Shown here: positions 9,789-18,597 of the stretch, piece by piece | Numbering within the stretch: the stretch's first letter is position 1 | How the letters are laid out: every line of letters begins with the position of its first letter | DNA from: Desertimonas flava | Lineage (GTDB): Bacteria > Actinomycetota > Acidimicrobiia > Acidimicrobiales > Ilumatobacteraceae | Direction: 5' to 3' | Assembly: GCF_003426815.1 (NCBI RefSeq) | Contig: NZ_QKYK01000005.1 | Span: 186,001-250,000, forward strand | DNA: 64,000 bases | Notes under the pieces: model-generated | The model's database searches: none | Seen by the model: the letters and a program-made list of their open reading frames with translations, nothing else | What the model was told of the DNA's origin: nothing | Program-made: the position numbers and the translations under genes

Positions 9789-9817
9789 GCGACGCTCGCT
9801 CATTCGGTCCGCACACT

Positions 9818-9832
9818 GGTCCGCAGCGGACC
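9818..9832 (+). terminator. Possible terminator hairpin after the 9312 gene
   Basis: GGTCCG-CAG-CGGACC is a six-base-pair stem with a three-base loop, 30 bases after the stop codon. There is no clear U tract, as is common in high-GC actinobacteria, so the assignment is tentative. Confidence 0.4.
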
Positions 9833-9918
9833 GTGGCGCGGACAAAAGGGCCGGTCGGTGATGGTGGTGGCGGGACGGGCCTACGATCGCGGCGGGTTCG
9901 TTCGCCGGGAGGTCTGAC

Positions 9919-10305
9919 GTGGAGCGCGACGATCTGCAGCAGTTGCTCATCGAGCACACCGAGGCGTGGAACGCCCACGACCTCGACCGCCTGATGAGGC
10001 TCTTCACCGACGACTGCGTGTTCGACGCATCCGGCGGACCCGATGTGCACGGCGAGCGGTTCGAGGGCCGCGACGCCGTGCGCTCGGCGTTCGCAAGCGT
10101 GCTCGCCTCGATGCCCGACGCGCACTGGGGTGGCGGTCGCCACTCCGTGCTCGCCGACGACTACGGCGTGTCGGAGTGGCGGCTCACCGGCACGCGGGAC
10201 GACGGCTCGAGGCTCGACGTCCTCGGGTGCGACTTCCTCACGGTCCGCGACGGCCGGATCGCGAGGAAGAACTCGTTCCGCAAGCAACGACCACCCTCAC
10301 GGTGA
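9919..10305 (+). CDS. SnoaL-like/NTF2-fold protein
   Basis: 128 residues from GTG 9919 behind GGGAGGT. The pattern is that of SnoaL-like polyketide-cyclase/NTF2 proteins: an N-terminal helix (LLIEHTEAWNAHDLDRLMRLFTDDCVF), FEGRDAVRSAFASVL, then strands ending in GCDFLTVRDGRIARKNSFRK. These small cone-shaped domains either bind small molecules or catalyse isomerisation, hydration or dehydration; the substrate cannot be told. It stands alone, in front of the convergent PIG-L gene. Confidence 0.8.
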   Translation: MERDDLQQLLIEHTEAWNAHDLDRLMRLFTDDCVFDASGGPDVHGERFEGRDAVRSAFASVLASMPDAHWGGGRHSVLADDYGVSEWRLTGTRDDGSRLDVLGCDFLTVRDGRIARKNSFRKQRPPSR

Positions 10306-10321
10306 CAGCGACCGGTGCGGC

Positions 10322-11116
10322 TCACGACGCCGAGAACCACATCGTCGCCAGTTCGGCGAACGAAGCCGGCCGCGGTGCGTCGACGAACGCCTCCTCGGAG
10401 ACGAAGTCCCGGTAGACGTCGAGGCCGATGGCATCGACGACGCCGGCCGTCTGCGTGGCCATCGCCCTGAGCGCGGCCATCTTCCGATCGAGCGCCGCGC
10501 CGTCGAGCCGCAGGTGCACGTCGAGGTCGGTCTCGGCGACGGCCTCGGGCCGTTCGTCGGTCATGTACATGCCCCACGACTCGAGGCGGTCGCGATAGCG
10601 ATCGAGGAATGCGGCCGGCGTCGCCGTGTACATCAGCCGGGCGGCGCACGCCCGCCGCTGCCATGCCGTCGTCACCAGATGGTGGACGGCGATGTGGTCG
10701 GGATGGAACGTCACACCGTCGGGACCGAACGTGAGGATCGTGTCCGGGTCGACCATGTCGATCAGCGAGCCGATCCGCCGCATCGCCATCTCGTCGTGCC
10801 GGCTCAGGCCGCCGTCGGGGAAGCCGAGCACCTGATGCTCGGCCACGCCGAGGGCACCCATCGCGGCGGCGGCTTCCCAGCGCCGGACCTCGCCGAGCCG
10901 GCCCGGCGGCCAGTGGACGGGATCGTCGGTGCCGAGCTCCCCGGCGGTGAGCGAGACGCACACGACGCGCTGGCCGGCTTGACGGGCGGCCGCCATCACG
11001 CCGCCGGCGAGATAGGTCTCGTCGTCGGGGTGGGCCCAGACGGCGAGGATGGTGCCCAGTTCACGTGGGTGGGTGAGATACGTCATGCCGGCGATGGTCG
11101 TCGGCCCCGCTCCCAT
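10322..11116 (-). CDS. PIG-L (LmbE) family zinc-dependent deacetylase
   Basis: 264 residues if started at ATG 11116 (MGAGPTTIAG); ATG 11086 (MTYLTHPREL) is an alternative and longer starts are open. The family signature AVWAHPDDETYLAGG supplies the metal-binding His-Asp-Asp, and HPDHIAVH the further metal-binding His. PIG-L proteins remove N-acetyl groups from sugar conjugates, in actinobacteria including mycothiol intermediates and conjugates (MshB, Mca). The LGFPDGGL segment is present, but I cannot place it in one subgroup. It is divergent from an acyl-CoA dehydrogenase gene across a region with inverted repeats. Confidence 0.85.
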   Translation of the reverse strand: MGAGPTTIAGMTYLTHPRELGTILAVWAHPDDETYLAGGVMAAARQAGQRVVCVSLTAGELGTDDPVHWPPGRLGEVRRWEAAAAMGALGVAEHQVLGFPDGGLSRHDEMAMRRIGSLIDMVDPDTILTFGPDGVTFHPDHIAVHHLVTTAWQRRACAARLMYTATPAAFLDRYRDRLESWGMYMTDERPEAVAETDLDVHLRLDGAALDRKMAALRAMATQTAGVVDAIGLDVYRDFVSEEAFVDAPRPASFAELATMWFSAS

Positions 11117-11120
11117 GTCG

Positions 11121-11178
11121 CTCTCACCGGCTCTCATCAGCTCGCCCCGCGTGAGAGCCGATGAAAGTGCGATGAGAG
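11121..11178. promoter_or_regulatory. Inverted-repeat operator candidate between divergent genes
   Basis: CGGCTCTCA (11128-11136) and TGAGAGCCG (11152-11160) form a perfect nine-base inverted repeat with a 15-base spacer. A second CTCTCA (11121-11126) and a second TGAGAG (11173-11178) flank it, giving two half-sites in each orientation. The position between the PIG-L and acyl-CoA dehydrogenase start codons suggests shared control by a dimeric regulator, not encoded next door. Confidence 0.45.
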
Positions 11179-11201
11179 CGGTGGGGTCGATCGTGGCCGC
11201 C

Positions 11202-12389
11202 ATGACCATGACCACCACATCCAACCGTCCTCGCATCGAGCTGTCCGAGGAGATGCTCGAGCGCTTCCGTTCCCGGGCGGCCGATCTCGATGCCGCCAAC
11301 CAGTACTTCCACGAGGACCTCGCCGAGCTCCGCGAGGTCGGCTACCTCGCTGCGGTCGTGCCCGCCGAGCTGGGCGGCGGCGGGCTGACCCTCGCCGAGA
11401 TGGCGGCCAGCCAGCGTCGCCTCGCCCGCTACGCCCCGGCCACGGCCCTGGCGATGACCATGCACACCTACTGGATCGGCATCGCCGCCCAACTGGAGCA
11501 GTGGGGGGATTCCTCGCTGCGTTGGATGTTCGAGTCGGCGCTTGCGGGCGACGTGTTCGCCGCCGGGCACGCCGAGACGGGCAACGACGTGCCGGTGCTG
11601 ATGTCGACCTGCCGCGCCGAGCGCGTCGAGGGCGGCTACCGGCTGACCGGACGCAAGCAGTTCGGGTCGAACGGCCCTGCGTGGCGGTGGCTCGGCGCCC
11701 ACGCCATCGACCCCGACGCGCCGGGCGGACCGCAGATCGTCCACGCCTTCGTCGAGCGCACGAGCCCGGGCGTCTCCGTCGTGGAGACGTGGGACACGCT
11801 CGGCATGCGTCCCACGCAGAGCCACGACACCATCCTCGACGGCGTGTTCGTGGCCGACGATCGCATCGGCTGCGTGGCGCCGGCCGGAGTCGGCGAGGAC
11901 CCGTTCCTCATCGCCATGACGATGTGGCCGCTGTCGCTGATCGGCGCCGTCTACCTCGGGATCGCCGATCGCGCGCTCGAGTTGGCGGCCGACGGGGCCC
12001 GGCGCAAGCAGTCCGTGGCGATCGAGCGGGGGGCGTACGCCTACAACCCGTTCGTGCAACACCAGGTGGCCGAGATGTACCTCGAGCTCGATGCGGCGAG
12101 CGCCACGCTGCAGCAGTTCGTCGACGACTGGGTGGCGGGCGTCGATCACGGCGAAGCGTGGGCGCTGAAGGTGTTCTCGATGAAGTGGCGGGCGGTCGAG
12201 GCCGCCAAGCGCGTCGTCGACATCGCCCTCGACGTCAGCGGTGGCGGCGGTATGTTCCGCGGCAGCGAGCTGGAGCGCCTGTACCGGGACGTCCGCTGTG
12301 GCGGCTTCCATCCGGGCAACGATGCCTACGCCCACGAGATGATCGGCCAGGGCATCCTCGGCGTCCTCCGCGAGCAGCCCCGCTGGTGA
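11202..12389 (+). CDS. Acyl-CoA dehydrogenase-family flavoprotein
   Basis: 395 residues, starting at ATG 11202 or 11208 (MTMTTTSNRPRIEL). Acyl-CoA dehydrogenase N-terminal, middle and C-terminal domains can be followed: LREVGYLAAVVPAELGGGGLTLAEMAASQ, the beta-domain GHAETGNDVP and YRLTGRKQFGSNGPAW, and a C-terminal helical part with VVDIALDVSGGGGMFRGSELERLYRDVRCGGFHPGNDAYAHEMIG. The last segment is unlike the IYEGT/GTAEIQR ending of fatty acyl-CoA dehydrogenases and resembles the group that includes flavin-dependent monooxygenases and sulfur-compound enzymes. Substrate unknown. It is a lone gene, followed by a strong hairpin. Confidence 0.8.
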   Translation: MTMTTTSNRPRIELSEEMLERFRSRAADLDAANQYFHEDLAELREVGYLAAVVPAELGGGGLTLAEMAASQRRLARYAPATALAMTMHTYWIGIAAQLEQWGDSSLRWMFESALAGDVFAAGHAETGNDVPVLMSTCRAERVEGGYRLTGRKQFGSNGPAWRWLGAHAIDPDAPGGPQIVHAFVERTSPGVSVVETWDTLGMRPTQSHDTILDGVFVADDRIGCVAPAGVGEDPFLIAMTMWPLSLIGAVYLGIADRALELAADGARRKQSVAIERGAYAYNPFVQHQVAEMYLELDAASATLQQFVDDWVAGVDHGEAWALKVFSMKWRAVEAAKRVVDIALDVSGGGGMFRGSELERLYRDVRCGGFHPGNDAYAHEMIGQGILGVLREQPRW

Positions 12390-12393
12390 GTCG

Positions 12394-12424
12394 GTAACGG
12401 ATGGTGCCAGGCACCATCCGTTAC
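12394..12424. terminator. Perfect 15-bp hairpin, bidirectional terminator
   Basis: GTAACGGATGGTGCC, one base, then its exact complement GGCACCATCCGTTAC. It fills the 44-base gap between the convergent acyl-CoA dehydrogenase and BTAD-regulator genes. A weaker hairpin with a similar GGCACC core lies at 30399-30435, also between convergent genes. Confidence 0.75.
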
Positions 12425-12433
12425 GGCGCCGAG

Positions 12434-15286
12434 CTACAGGCAGCGGAGCGCGAGCTCGGCGGCGCCGTGGCCGTCGAGCTCGCCGCCTTCGCGTCGGGCG
12501 GCCTCGTACTCCTCGTCGCCGAGTGTCGCCCGGAGACGGGCGCCCACTTCCTGCAGCGCCACTTCGTCGGCGCCGAAGATCTGGTGGCCGTCGGCAGTGG
12601 AGCGGACGGCTCCCTCGAGCAGCGCAGCCTCCCGCGGGTGTCCGAGCCGGTCGAGCAGACCGACGACCGATCGCAGCACGGTCCACTGCGTCGACCGCAG
12701 CCCTGAGCGCTGCCAGTGCGGGATGAGCCAGCGGTAGGCGGCCGCCGCGACACGGGCATCACCGTCACGCGCCTCCATCGAGGCGAGCGAGGCGCCGGCG
12801 AAGCCGCGGACGAACGAAGCGTTGGTCCGCTCGGCGATCTCCACCGCTCGGCGGAAGCGGGCCTTGGCCAGGTCGGCGTCGACCGGCATCGCCGCCTCGC
12901 CGGCACAGTGCCACAGATAGGCGGCGGGTGCCGTCTCGACGCCATCGATCTCGCCGAGCAGCGACTCGGAGACCCGTTCGGCACTCTGATCGCCGGCGTA
13001 GCCGAGGGCCAGCAGCAGCGCACCGCCGGCGATCAGGCGCTGCGCGTCGTCCTCGCCGGAGACCTCCATCGCCCGCTCGTACCAGCGGGCGGCTTCGTCG
13101 AGCCGGCCGGCGAAGAGGTCGAGGTTGCCGCGCATCGTGACGACCGGCTGGGTCAGTCCGGCCGGCTCGCGCTCGGCCAGTTCGATCGCCCGCCGGCTCC
13201 TTTCCGCCGAGCCGCGCATGTCACCCGCCATCCAGGCGTGGTAGGCGGCCGCCGTCCACACCTGGGAGGCGACCGGGCTGCGATCGTCGGGGTCGGCGGC
13301 GATCACGCGAGTCGCCCAGCCCATGACGTCGGGCCGGAGCCGGAGCAGGGCCCAGTTGACGAGGGCGGCGACGAGGCGCCCGGCGTGCACCGTCAGGTGA
13401 TTGTCGAGCAGCCACCCGATGGCTGCGCGCAGTTCGGGAACGGCGTCGTCGACCTCGTCCATCACCGGTTGACCCGGTTCGTGCAGCCGCCGCTCGGCGT
13501 CCTCGGCCCAATTCACCATCCAGCGGGCGTGCCGCTCGGCGACGCGCTGTTGACGCTCGGACGCGACGAGTTGCTCGGCACCGAACGCCCGGAGGGTCTC
13601 GAGCAGGGCGAAGTTGCGAGATGGCGTGCGCAGCACCAGCGAGCGCTCGACGAGCTGCGCCAAGGCGTCGGTCGCCCGCGCCTGGTCGAGGTCAAACACG
13701 GCGGCCGCGTCGGCGACGGAGAACGGCCGAGCGAACACCGACAGCGCGGCGAAGACGTCTTGCAGCTCGGTATCGAGCTGCCCGTAGGACCACTCGACGA
13801 CCGCGTTCAGCGACGAGTGGCGCGGCGAGGTGCGAGACCCGCCCGACAGCAGGGCCAGCGGGCGGTCGAGCCCGGCGGCCACCTCGTCCAGATCGAGAGC
13901 GTGCAGCCGCGCCGCGGCGAGTTCGATGGCGAGCGGCAGGCCGTCGAGGCGGCGGACGATCCGGGCAACCCGGGCCCGTTCGTCGTCGGAGCCGGAGAAG
14001 GCCGGCTGGACCGCACGAGCCCGCTCGACGAACAGGTCCACGGCCGCCTCGGCACCGCCGTCGAGGAGCGTCGGGACGACACGGACATGCTCGCCCGGCA
14101 CCCGCAGCCGCTCGCGGCTCGTCATGACCAGGCGGACGTTGGGACAGGAGATGAGAAGCCGCTCGACCAGGGTCGCCGAGGGCTCGAGCACGTGCTCGCA
14201 GTTGTCGAGCAGCATCACGACCTCGGTCTCGTGGACCACGTCGACGACCCGATCGAGCGGCGAGACGCCGGGCCGGCCATCGATGCCCATCGCCGACGCC
14301 ACGACGTCGTCGACCGTGTCCACGTTGGCCTGGGTGAGCTCGCACAGCACGACGGCTCGCTCGGGTCGAGCTGCGGCGAGGCGGTGCCCGAGAGCGATCA
14401 GCAGCCGGGTCTTGCCCACGCCGCCCGGACCGACGAGTGTGATCGCCCGCGTCGAGTCGGCCAGCTGTTGCAGATCGTCGAGCAGATCGTCCCGTCCTAG
14501 GAGGGCAGACACGGGCGTGGGCAGTCGGCGGGCTCGGGCCGCACCGCCGGTCGGTCGCCGCGGGGCCCCGAGCAGCTCGCGATGCAGCTCGGCGAGCAGC
14601 GGCGACGGCTCGATGCCCAGCTCGTCGCCGAGTAGCCGGCGGAAGTCGTCGTAGACGCGCAGCGCCTCGGCGCCCCGACCCGAGGCGGCGAGCGTGCGCA
14701 TGAGCAACTCGCGTGGGCGTTCGCGCAGCGGTTCGTCGCTCGCCAGCGCCGTGAGGTCGCTGACCAGCCCGTCGAGCTCGCCGGCCGCGAGTCGGGCTGC
14801 GGCAAGTGCCTCTCGCGCGCGGGCGTGCAGCTCGGCGAATCGTGTCGCGGTCTCAACTCCGGCGTCGGTCTCCTCGAGCTCGGGGAACGACCGCCCCTGC
14901 CAACGACCCAGCGTCGCCGCCAGCTCGCTTCTCGCCGCGTGCGTGGCGAGTTGGTCGAGGGCGGCCTCGAGCCGATCGGCGTCGACCTCGACGCGGGTGG
15001 GGTCGACGAGGTAGCCGGCCCCGACCGATCGGATGACGCCGTCGGGCAGAGCGCGGCGGAGCCGGAAGAGGTGGTTCTGCAGGGCCGCCGCGGCATCTCG
15101 AGGCGGGGCCGAGGGCCACAGCGTGTCGATGGCGACGTCGGCGGGGACGACGTCGCCGCAGCGGAGGATCAACAGGGCGAGCAGCCGACGCTGGAGCGCG
15201 CCGGCAGGCGTGAGGTCGCGCCCCGACCCGTCGCGTACGGCGATGGGGCCGAGGACCGAGACGTGGAGCGTGCCGCCGTCGGCCAT
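12434..15286 (-). CDS. BTAD/SARP-type transcriptional regulator with NB-ARC ATPase and TPR-like domains (AfsR/DnrI-like)
   Basis: 950 residues from ATG 15286 (GGAGAA about nine bases upstream). Residues about 1-95 form an OmpR-type winged helix (VSVLGPIAVRDGSG, then LLALLILRCGDVVPADVAIDTLW and LQNHLFRLRRAL). Residues about 100-245 are the bacterial transcriptional activation domain ([24 protein letters not shown] and PLRERPRELLMRTLAASGRGAEALRVYDDFRRLL). Then comes an NB-ARC ATPase with Walker A VGPGGVGKTRLL near 285 and Walker B VVMLLDNCEHVLEPSA. The rest is helical, TPR-like. Such proteins activate metabolite or stress genes; the target is not evident here. It is divergent from the DUF389 gene, with 82 bases between starts. 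Confidence 0.88.
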   Translation of the reverse strand: MADGGTLHVSVLGPIAVRDGSGRDLTPAGALQRRLLALLILRCGDVVPADVAIDTLWPSAPPRDAAAALQNHLFRLRRALPDGVIRSVGAGYLVDPTRVEVDADRLEAALDQLATHAARSELAATLGRWQGRSFPELEETDAGVETATRFAELHARAREALAAARLAAGELDGLVSDLTALASDEPLRERPRELLMRTLAASGRGAEALRVYDDFRRLLGDELGIEPSPLLAELHRELLGAPRRPTGGAARARRLPTPVSALLGRDDLLDDLQQLADSTRAITLVGPGGVGKTRLLIALGHRLAAARPERAVVLCELTQANVDTVDDVVASAMGIDGRPGVSPLDRVVDVVHETEVVMLLDNCEHVLEPSATLVERLLISCPNVRLVMTSRERLRVPGEHVRVVPTLLDGGAEAAVDLFVERARAVQPAFSGSDDERARVARIVRRLDGLPLAIELAAARLHALDLDEVAAGLDRPLALLSGGSRTSPRHSSLNAVVEWSYGQLDTELQDVFAALSVFARPFSVADAAAVFDLDQARATDALAQLVERSLVLRTPSRNFALLETLRAFGAEQLVASERQQRVAERHARWMVNWAEDAERRLHEPGQPVMDEVDDAVPELRAAIGWLLDNHLTVHAGRLVAALVNWALLRLRPDVMGWATRVIAADPDDRSPVASQVWTAAAYHAWMAGDMRGSAERSRRAIELAEREPAGLTQPVVTMRGNLDLFAGRLDEAARWYERAMEVSGEDDAQRLIAGGALLLALGYAGDQSAERVSESLLGEIDGVETAPAAYLWHCAGEAAMPVDADLAKARFRRAVEIAERTNASFVRGFAGASLASMEARDGDARVAAAAYRWLIPHWQRSGLRSTQWTVLRSVVGLLDRLGHPREAALLEGAVRSTADGHQIFGADEVALQEVGARLRATLGDEEYEAARREGGELDGHGAAELALRCL

Positions 15287-15368
15287 CGACGCCGATTCTC
15301 CACGAATCGGCGCTGGCGCGCACGCCCAATTACACCATCGTCGCCCGGCGGCGTGACAGGCTGCGCCC

Positions 15369-16289
15369 GTGCTGCACCTGCGCCTCGTCGTGCCGCGTGA
15401 CTGCTGGGAGGAGGTCGTCGATCGGCTGGGGGAGCATCCCGGAGTCGTGCACCTCGCCACCGACGCCGGCACCTCCACCAAGCCCGACGGCCTCGTCGTG
15501 CTGTGCGACGTCGTCCGCGAAGCAGGCAACGACGTCATCGAGTGGCTCCAGGACCGTGACATTCACCGACGCGGGGCGATCACCGTCGTCGGCGTCGACA
15601 CCGCGATCTCCGACGCTGCGGCGGCGGCCGAGGCCAAGTCCCCAGGGGAGGCCGCCGACGCCATGATCTGGGAGTCGGTGGAGAGCCGAGTGCGCAACGA
15701 CTCGGCACTCAGCGTTTCGTACGTGGTGTTCATGGCGGCGGCCGCCGTCATCGCCGGCATCGGCATCATGCTCGACTCGGCCATCCTCGTGATCGGAGCG
15801 ATGGTCGTCGGGCCCGACTACGGGCCGCTCGCCGGGATCTGCGTCGGGGTCGTACGTCGCCGCACGAAGTTGCTCGCCTCGTCTGCGGTCACCGCCGTCG
15901 CCGGTTTTGCCGCTGCCGTGGTGTGCACGCTGGCGGTGATGGGACTGCTGCGTCTGCTGGGCATCGGTCCCGACTCCTACGACCTCACCGAGCGCGAGCT
16001 CACGGGGTTCATCGCCCACCCCGACGCCCTCGCCCTCGTCGTGGCGCTGATCGCCGGCATCATCGGCATGCTGGCGATCACCGAGGCCCGGAGCGGCGCG
16101 CTGATCGGTGTGCTGGTCTCCGTCACCACCATCCCGGCCCTCGGCAACGCCGGCCTGGCCCTGGCGTACGGCGCCTGGTCGGAGGTCGGCGGCGCACTCG
16201 CACAGCTCGCCATCAACGTCGCCGGACTCACCCTCGCCGGCTCCGTCACGCTGGCCGCCCAGGCCCACCTCACGGGCAGCCGCTCCTGA
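15369..16289 (+). CDS. DUF389 family integral membrane protein
   Basis: 306 residues from GTG 15369. The N-terminal about 100 residues are soluble and ferredoxin-like (MLHLRLVVPRDCWEEVVDRL and GAITVVGVDTAISDA). From about residue 115 there are five or six membrane spans, starting VSYVVFMAAAAVIAGIGIML, with the family hallmark AILVIGAMVVGPDYGPLAGICVGVV. Members of DUF389 (TIGR00341) are widespread and of unknown function. The gene has no partner and is followed by GGAGAGCGCTCTCC (16303-16316), a short palindrome. Confidence 0.85.
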   Translation: MLHLRLVVPRDCWEEVVDRLGEHPGVVHLATDAGTSTKPDGLVVLCDVVREAGNDVIEWLQDRDIHRRGAITVVGVDTAISDAAAAAEAKSPGEAADAMIWESVESRVRNDSALSVSYVVFMAAAAVIAGIGIMLDSAILVIGAMVVGPDYGPLAGICVGVVRRRTKLLASSAVTAVAGFAAAVVCTLAVMGLLRLLGIGPDSYDLTERELTGFIAHPDALALVVALIAGIIGMLAITEARSGALIGVLVSVTTIPALGNAGLALAYGAWSEVGGALAQLAINVAGLTLAGSVTLAAQAHLTGSRS

Positions 16290-16451
16290 CGCCTCGCTCC
16301 GCGGAGAGCGCTCTCCTGTCGGCGTCGATGCGGTCCTCCGGGTTGGGTGACCTCTGCGTGCCCGCACGACGAGTCCGCGATCCCTTTCGGCCCGCGTGAG
16401 CCGAGTCGTCCGCGAGCTGGACGTCAGTTCACTTTCTCATCGATCGCTCTC

Positions 16452-16496
16452 CTGGACGCACGTCCAGACCAGGCCGTTGACTCTGGATACGGTATC
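16452..16496. promoter_or_regulatory. TetR-like operator palindromes upstream of the transport/beta-oxidation operon
   Basis: CTGGACGCACGTCCAG (16452-16467) has seven-base arms around CA, the size and symmetry of TetR-family sites. A second palindrome, GATACGGTATC (16486-16496), overlaps the region after TTGACT (16477-16482). TTGACG (16513-16518) with AAGAGT 17 bases on is another promoter candidate. A tandem TetR-type regulator is encoded at the far end of the same cluster (27803). No binding data. Confidence 0.45.
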
Positions 16497-16576
16497 TCCA
16501 GCACAATCGGTATTGACGATCCCGAGCCCGTCTGCAAGAGTAACGATGTTCTCAAGGTTCCTGGGGGTTGAACCAC

Positions 16577-17593
16577 GTGCTGTCCACGTCATCGGAGCAG
16601 ATCCGGAACAACGTTACGCAGACGAGCTCGCTGCTGGAGATTGATGACCTGTGCATCGGGATCGCGGGCACGCAGCTGCTCGCCGGTGTCTCGTTCTCCG
16701 TCGGTACTGGCGAGATCGTCGGCCTCGTCGGCGAGTCCGGCTCCGGCAAGACGTTGACCGGATTGAGCGTGCTCGGCCTCCTCCCGGACAAGGCCAGCAC
16801 GGTCGGCTCCATCCGCCTGAACGGGATGGAGTTGCTCGGCGCGGACCCCCGACAACTCCGGCAGGTGCGAGGCAGCCGCGTCAGCATGATCTTCCAGGAG
16901 CCGCGGGCCTCGCTGCACCCGTCGCGACCGATCGGCAAGCAACTGGTCGACGTGCTGCGGGCCCATCGCGACATCTCGAAACCGGCGGCTCGACGGCGCG
17001 CCGAGGATCTCCTCGGTGCCGTCGGTCTCCCCAACCCGCGGCGGGCCCTGTCCTCGTACACCTTCGAACTGTCGGGAGGAATGTGCCAGCGCGTGATGAT
17101 CGCCATGGCGCTGATCTGTGAACCGGAGCTCCTCATCGCCGACGAGCCGACGACGGCGCTCGACGTCACCATCCAGGCCCAGATCGTCGCCCTGCTCCGG
17201 CGCATGGCCGACGAGCTCGGCATCTCGGTGCTGTTGATCAGCCACAACCTCGGGCTTGTCAGTGAGGTGTGTTCCCGCATCGTCACGATGTACTGCGGAC
17301 AGGTCGTCGACGACGACTCGGTCGACGGTCTGTTGCGGCGACCACACCATCCATATCCATGGGCGCTGCTCAAGGCATCGACCATCGACGTCGGTGGCCT
17401 GGACGAGCATGAGGGGATCGGTGGCTCTCCGGCCAACCCGGCCCGACCGCCGGCCGGGTGCCGATTCTCGCCCCGGTGCCCGCACGCCGAACCGGCCTGC
17501 GGCGACGACATCCCGATGACCGTCACCATCGACGGCTCACGCACGCGCTGCCGGCGCGACGGTGAGCTGGAGCTCGGGGGGGTGCTCTCGTGA
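16577..17593 (+). CDS. Peptide-type ABC transporter ATP-binding protein (DppD-like)
   Basis: 338 residues from GTG 16577, preferred because TGGGGG lies nine bases upstream; TTG 16568 would add three residues but abuts that site. Walker A GESGSGKTL, signature LSGGMCQRVMIAMAL, Walker [16 protein letters not shown] and the C-terminal cysteine segment (AGCRFSPRCPHAEPACGDD) are complete. It is the first gene of a long plus-strand operon and, unusually, the ATPases come before the binding protein and permeases. Paralogous to the dppD-type gene at 1703. The neighbouring CoA enzymes suggest the cargo is an acid, not a peptide. Confidence 0.88.
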   Translation: MLSTSSEQIRNNVTQTSSLLEIDDLCIGIAGTQLLAGVSFSVGTGEIVGLVGESGSGKTLTGLSVLGLLPDKASTVGSIRLNGMELLGADPRQLRQVRGSRVSMIFQEPRASLHPSRPIGKQLVDVLRAHRDISKPAARRRAEDLLGAVGLPNPRRALSSYTFELSGGMCQRVMIAMALICEPELLIADEPTTALDVTIQAQIVALLRRMADELGISVLLISHNLGLVSEVCSRIVTMYCGQVVDDDSVDGLLRRPHHPYPWALLKASTIDVGGLDEHEGIGGSPANPARPPAGCRFSPRCPHAEPACGDDIPMTVTIDGSRTRCRRDGELELGGVLS

Positions 17594-18597
17594 ACCCCGC
17601 ACTCGTCGTCGACGGCCTTGTCGTGCGGTACGGCACCGGCCGCGACTCGGTCACCGCAGTCGACGGCGTCGACCTCCGCGTCGAGGCCGGCTCGACGCTC
17701 GGCATCATCGGCGAGTCGGGGTCGGGCAAATCGACGCTGGCGCTCGCCATCGCCGGACTGATCCCGACAGCTGCCGGCCGCGTCCTCATCGGCGGCGGCG
17801 AGCGGGCACCGGAGCCCGCCCCCTCTACCGCTGGCCGGGACGGTCGTGTGCAGATGATCTTCCAGGATCCGATGCTGGCGATGAACCCCCGGATGCCGAT
17901 CTGGAAGATCGTCGCCGAACCACTCGCCGGGCGCCGCCGCCGGGTCACGGCAGATCTGCGCGAGCGGGCGTGCGCGCTGCTCGCCGACGTCGGGATCGGC
18001 GGCGAGTTCGCCGACCGACGTCCGGCACAGCTGTCGGGCGGTCAACGCCAGCGCGTCACCATCGCCCGAGCAGTTGCCGCTGGCACGCCGCTCATCATGT
18101 GCGACGAGCCGGTCGCTGCGCTCGACGTGTCGCTCCAGGCCGGTGTGCTCAGGCTCCTCGCCGATCTGCAGCGTGAGCACGGGCACACCTATGTGTTCAT
18201 CTCGCACGACATGTCGTCGATCTCACGACTCGCCGACCGGGTCGGGGTGATGTACCTCGGCAGCCTGGTCGAGGTCGGCGACACCCGCACGGTGCTCGCC
18301 GAACCGCAGCACCCATACACGAAGTTGCTGATCGACTCGATCCCTCGGGTCGGGCGGACTCGCGCCGGCGAGCAACGCCTCCTCGCCGCCGGCGAGATCC
18401 CCGACGCCCGCAATCCACCATCGGGCTGCCGCTTCCGGACGCGCTGTGTCCACGCCCAGCAGCGCTGTGCGGAGGAGACACCCGAACTGCGCCCGGGCGG
18501 CGCCGCCGACCACTCGGTCGCCTGCCACTTCGCCGACGAACTCGCCGGCACACCCGTCCCCGTCCTCGTCACTGCAACGCACAAGGAGTCACCGTGA
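17590..18597 (+). CDS. Peptide-type ABC transporter ATP-binding protein (DppF-like)
   Basis: 335 residues; the GTG start overlaps the previous stop (GTGA). Walker [10 protein letters not shown], signature [16 protein letters not shown], Walker B CDEPVAALDVSLQAG and the oligopeptide-type C-terminus (SGCRFRTRCVHAQQRCAEETPEL) are visible. It partners the preceding ATPase to energise the permeases at 20204 and 21258. Confidence 0.88.
   Translation: MNPALVVDGLVVRYGTGRDSVTAVDGVDLRVEAGSTLGIIGESGSGKSTLALAIAGLIPTAAGRVLIGGGERAPEPAPSTAGRDGRVQMIFQDPMLAMNPRMPIWKIVAEPLAGRRRRVTADLRERACALLADVGIGGEFADRRPAQLSGGQRQRVTIARAVAAGTPLIMCDEPVAALDVSLQAGVLRLLADLQREHGHTYVFISHDMSSISRLADRVGVMYLGSLVEVGDTRTVLAEPQHPYTKLLIDSIPRVGRTRAGEQRLLAAGEIPDARNPPSGCRFRTRCVHAQQRCAEETPELRPGGAADHSVACHFADELAGTPVPVLVTATHKESP

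Noticed and set aside
11202-12389. Acyl-CoA dehydrogenase assigned to fatty acid beta-oxidation
   Set aside because: The C-terminal signature differs from the GTAEIQR group and no beta-oxidation gene is adjacent, so no pathway was assigned.
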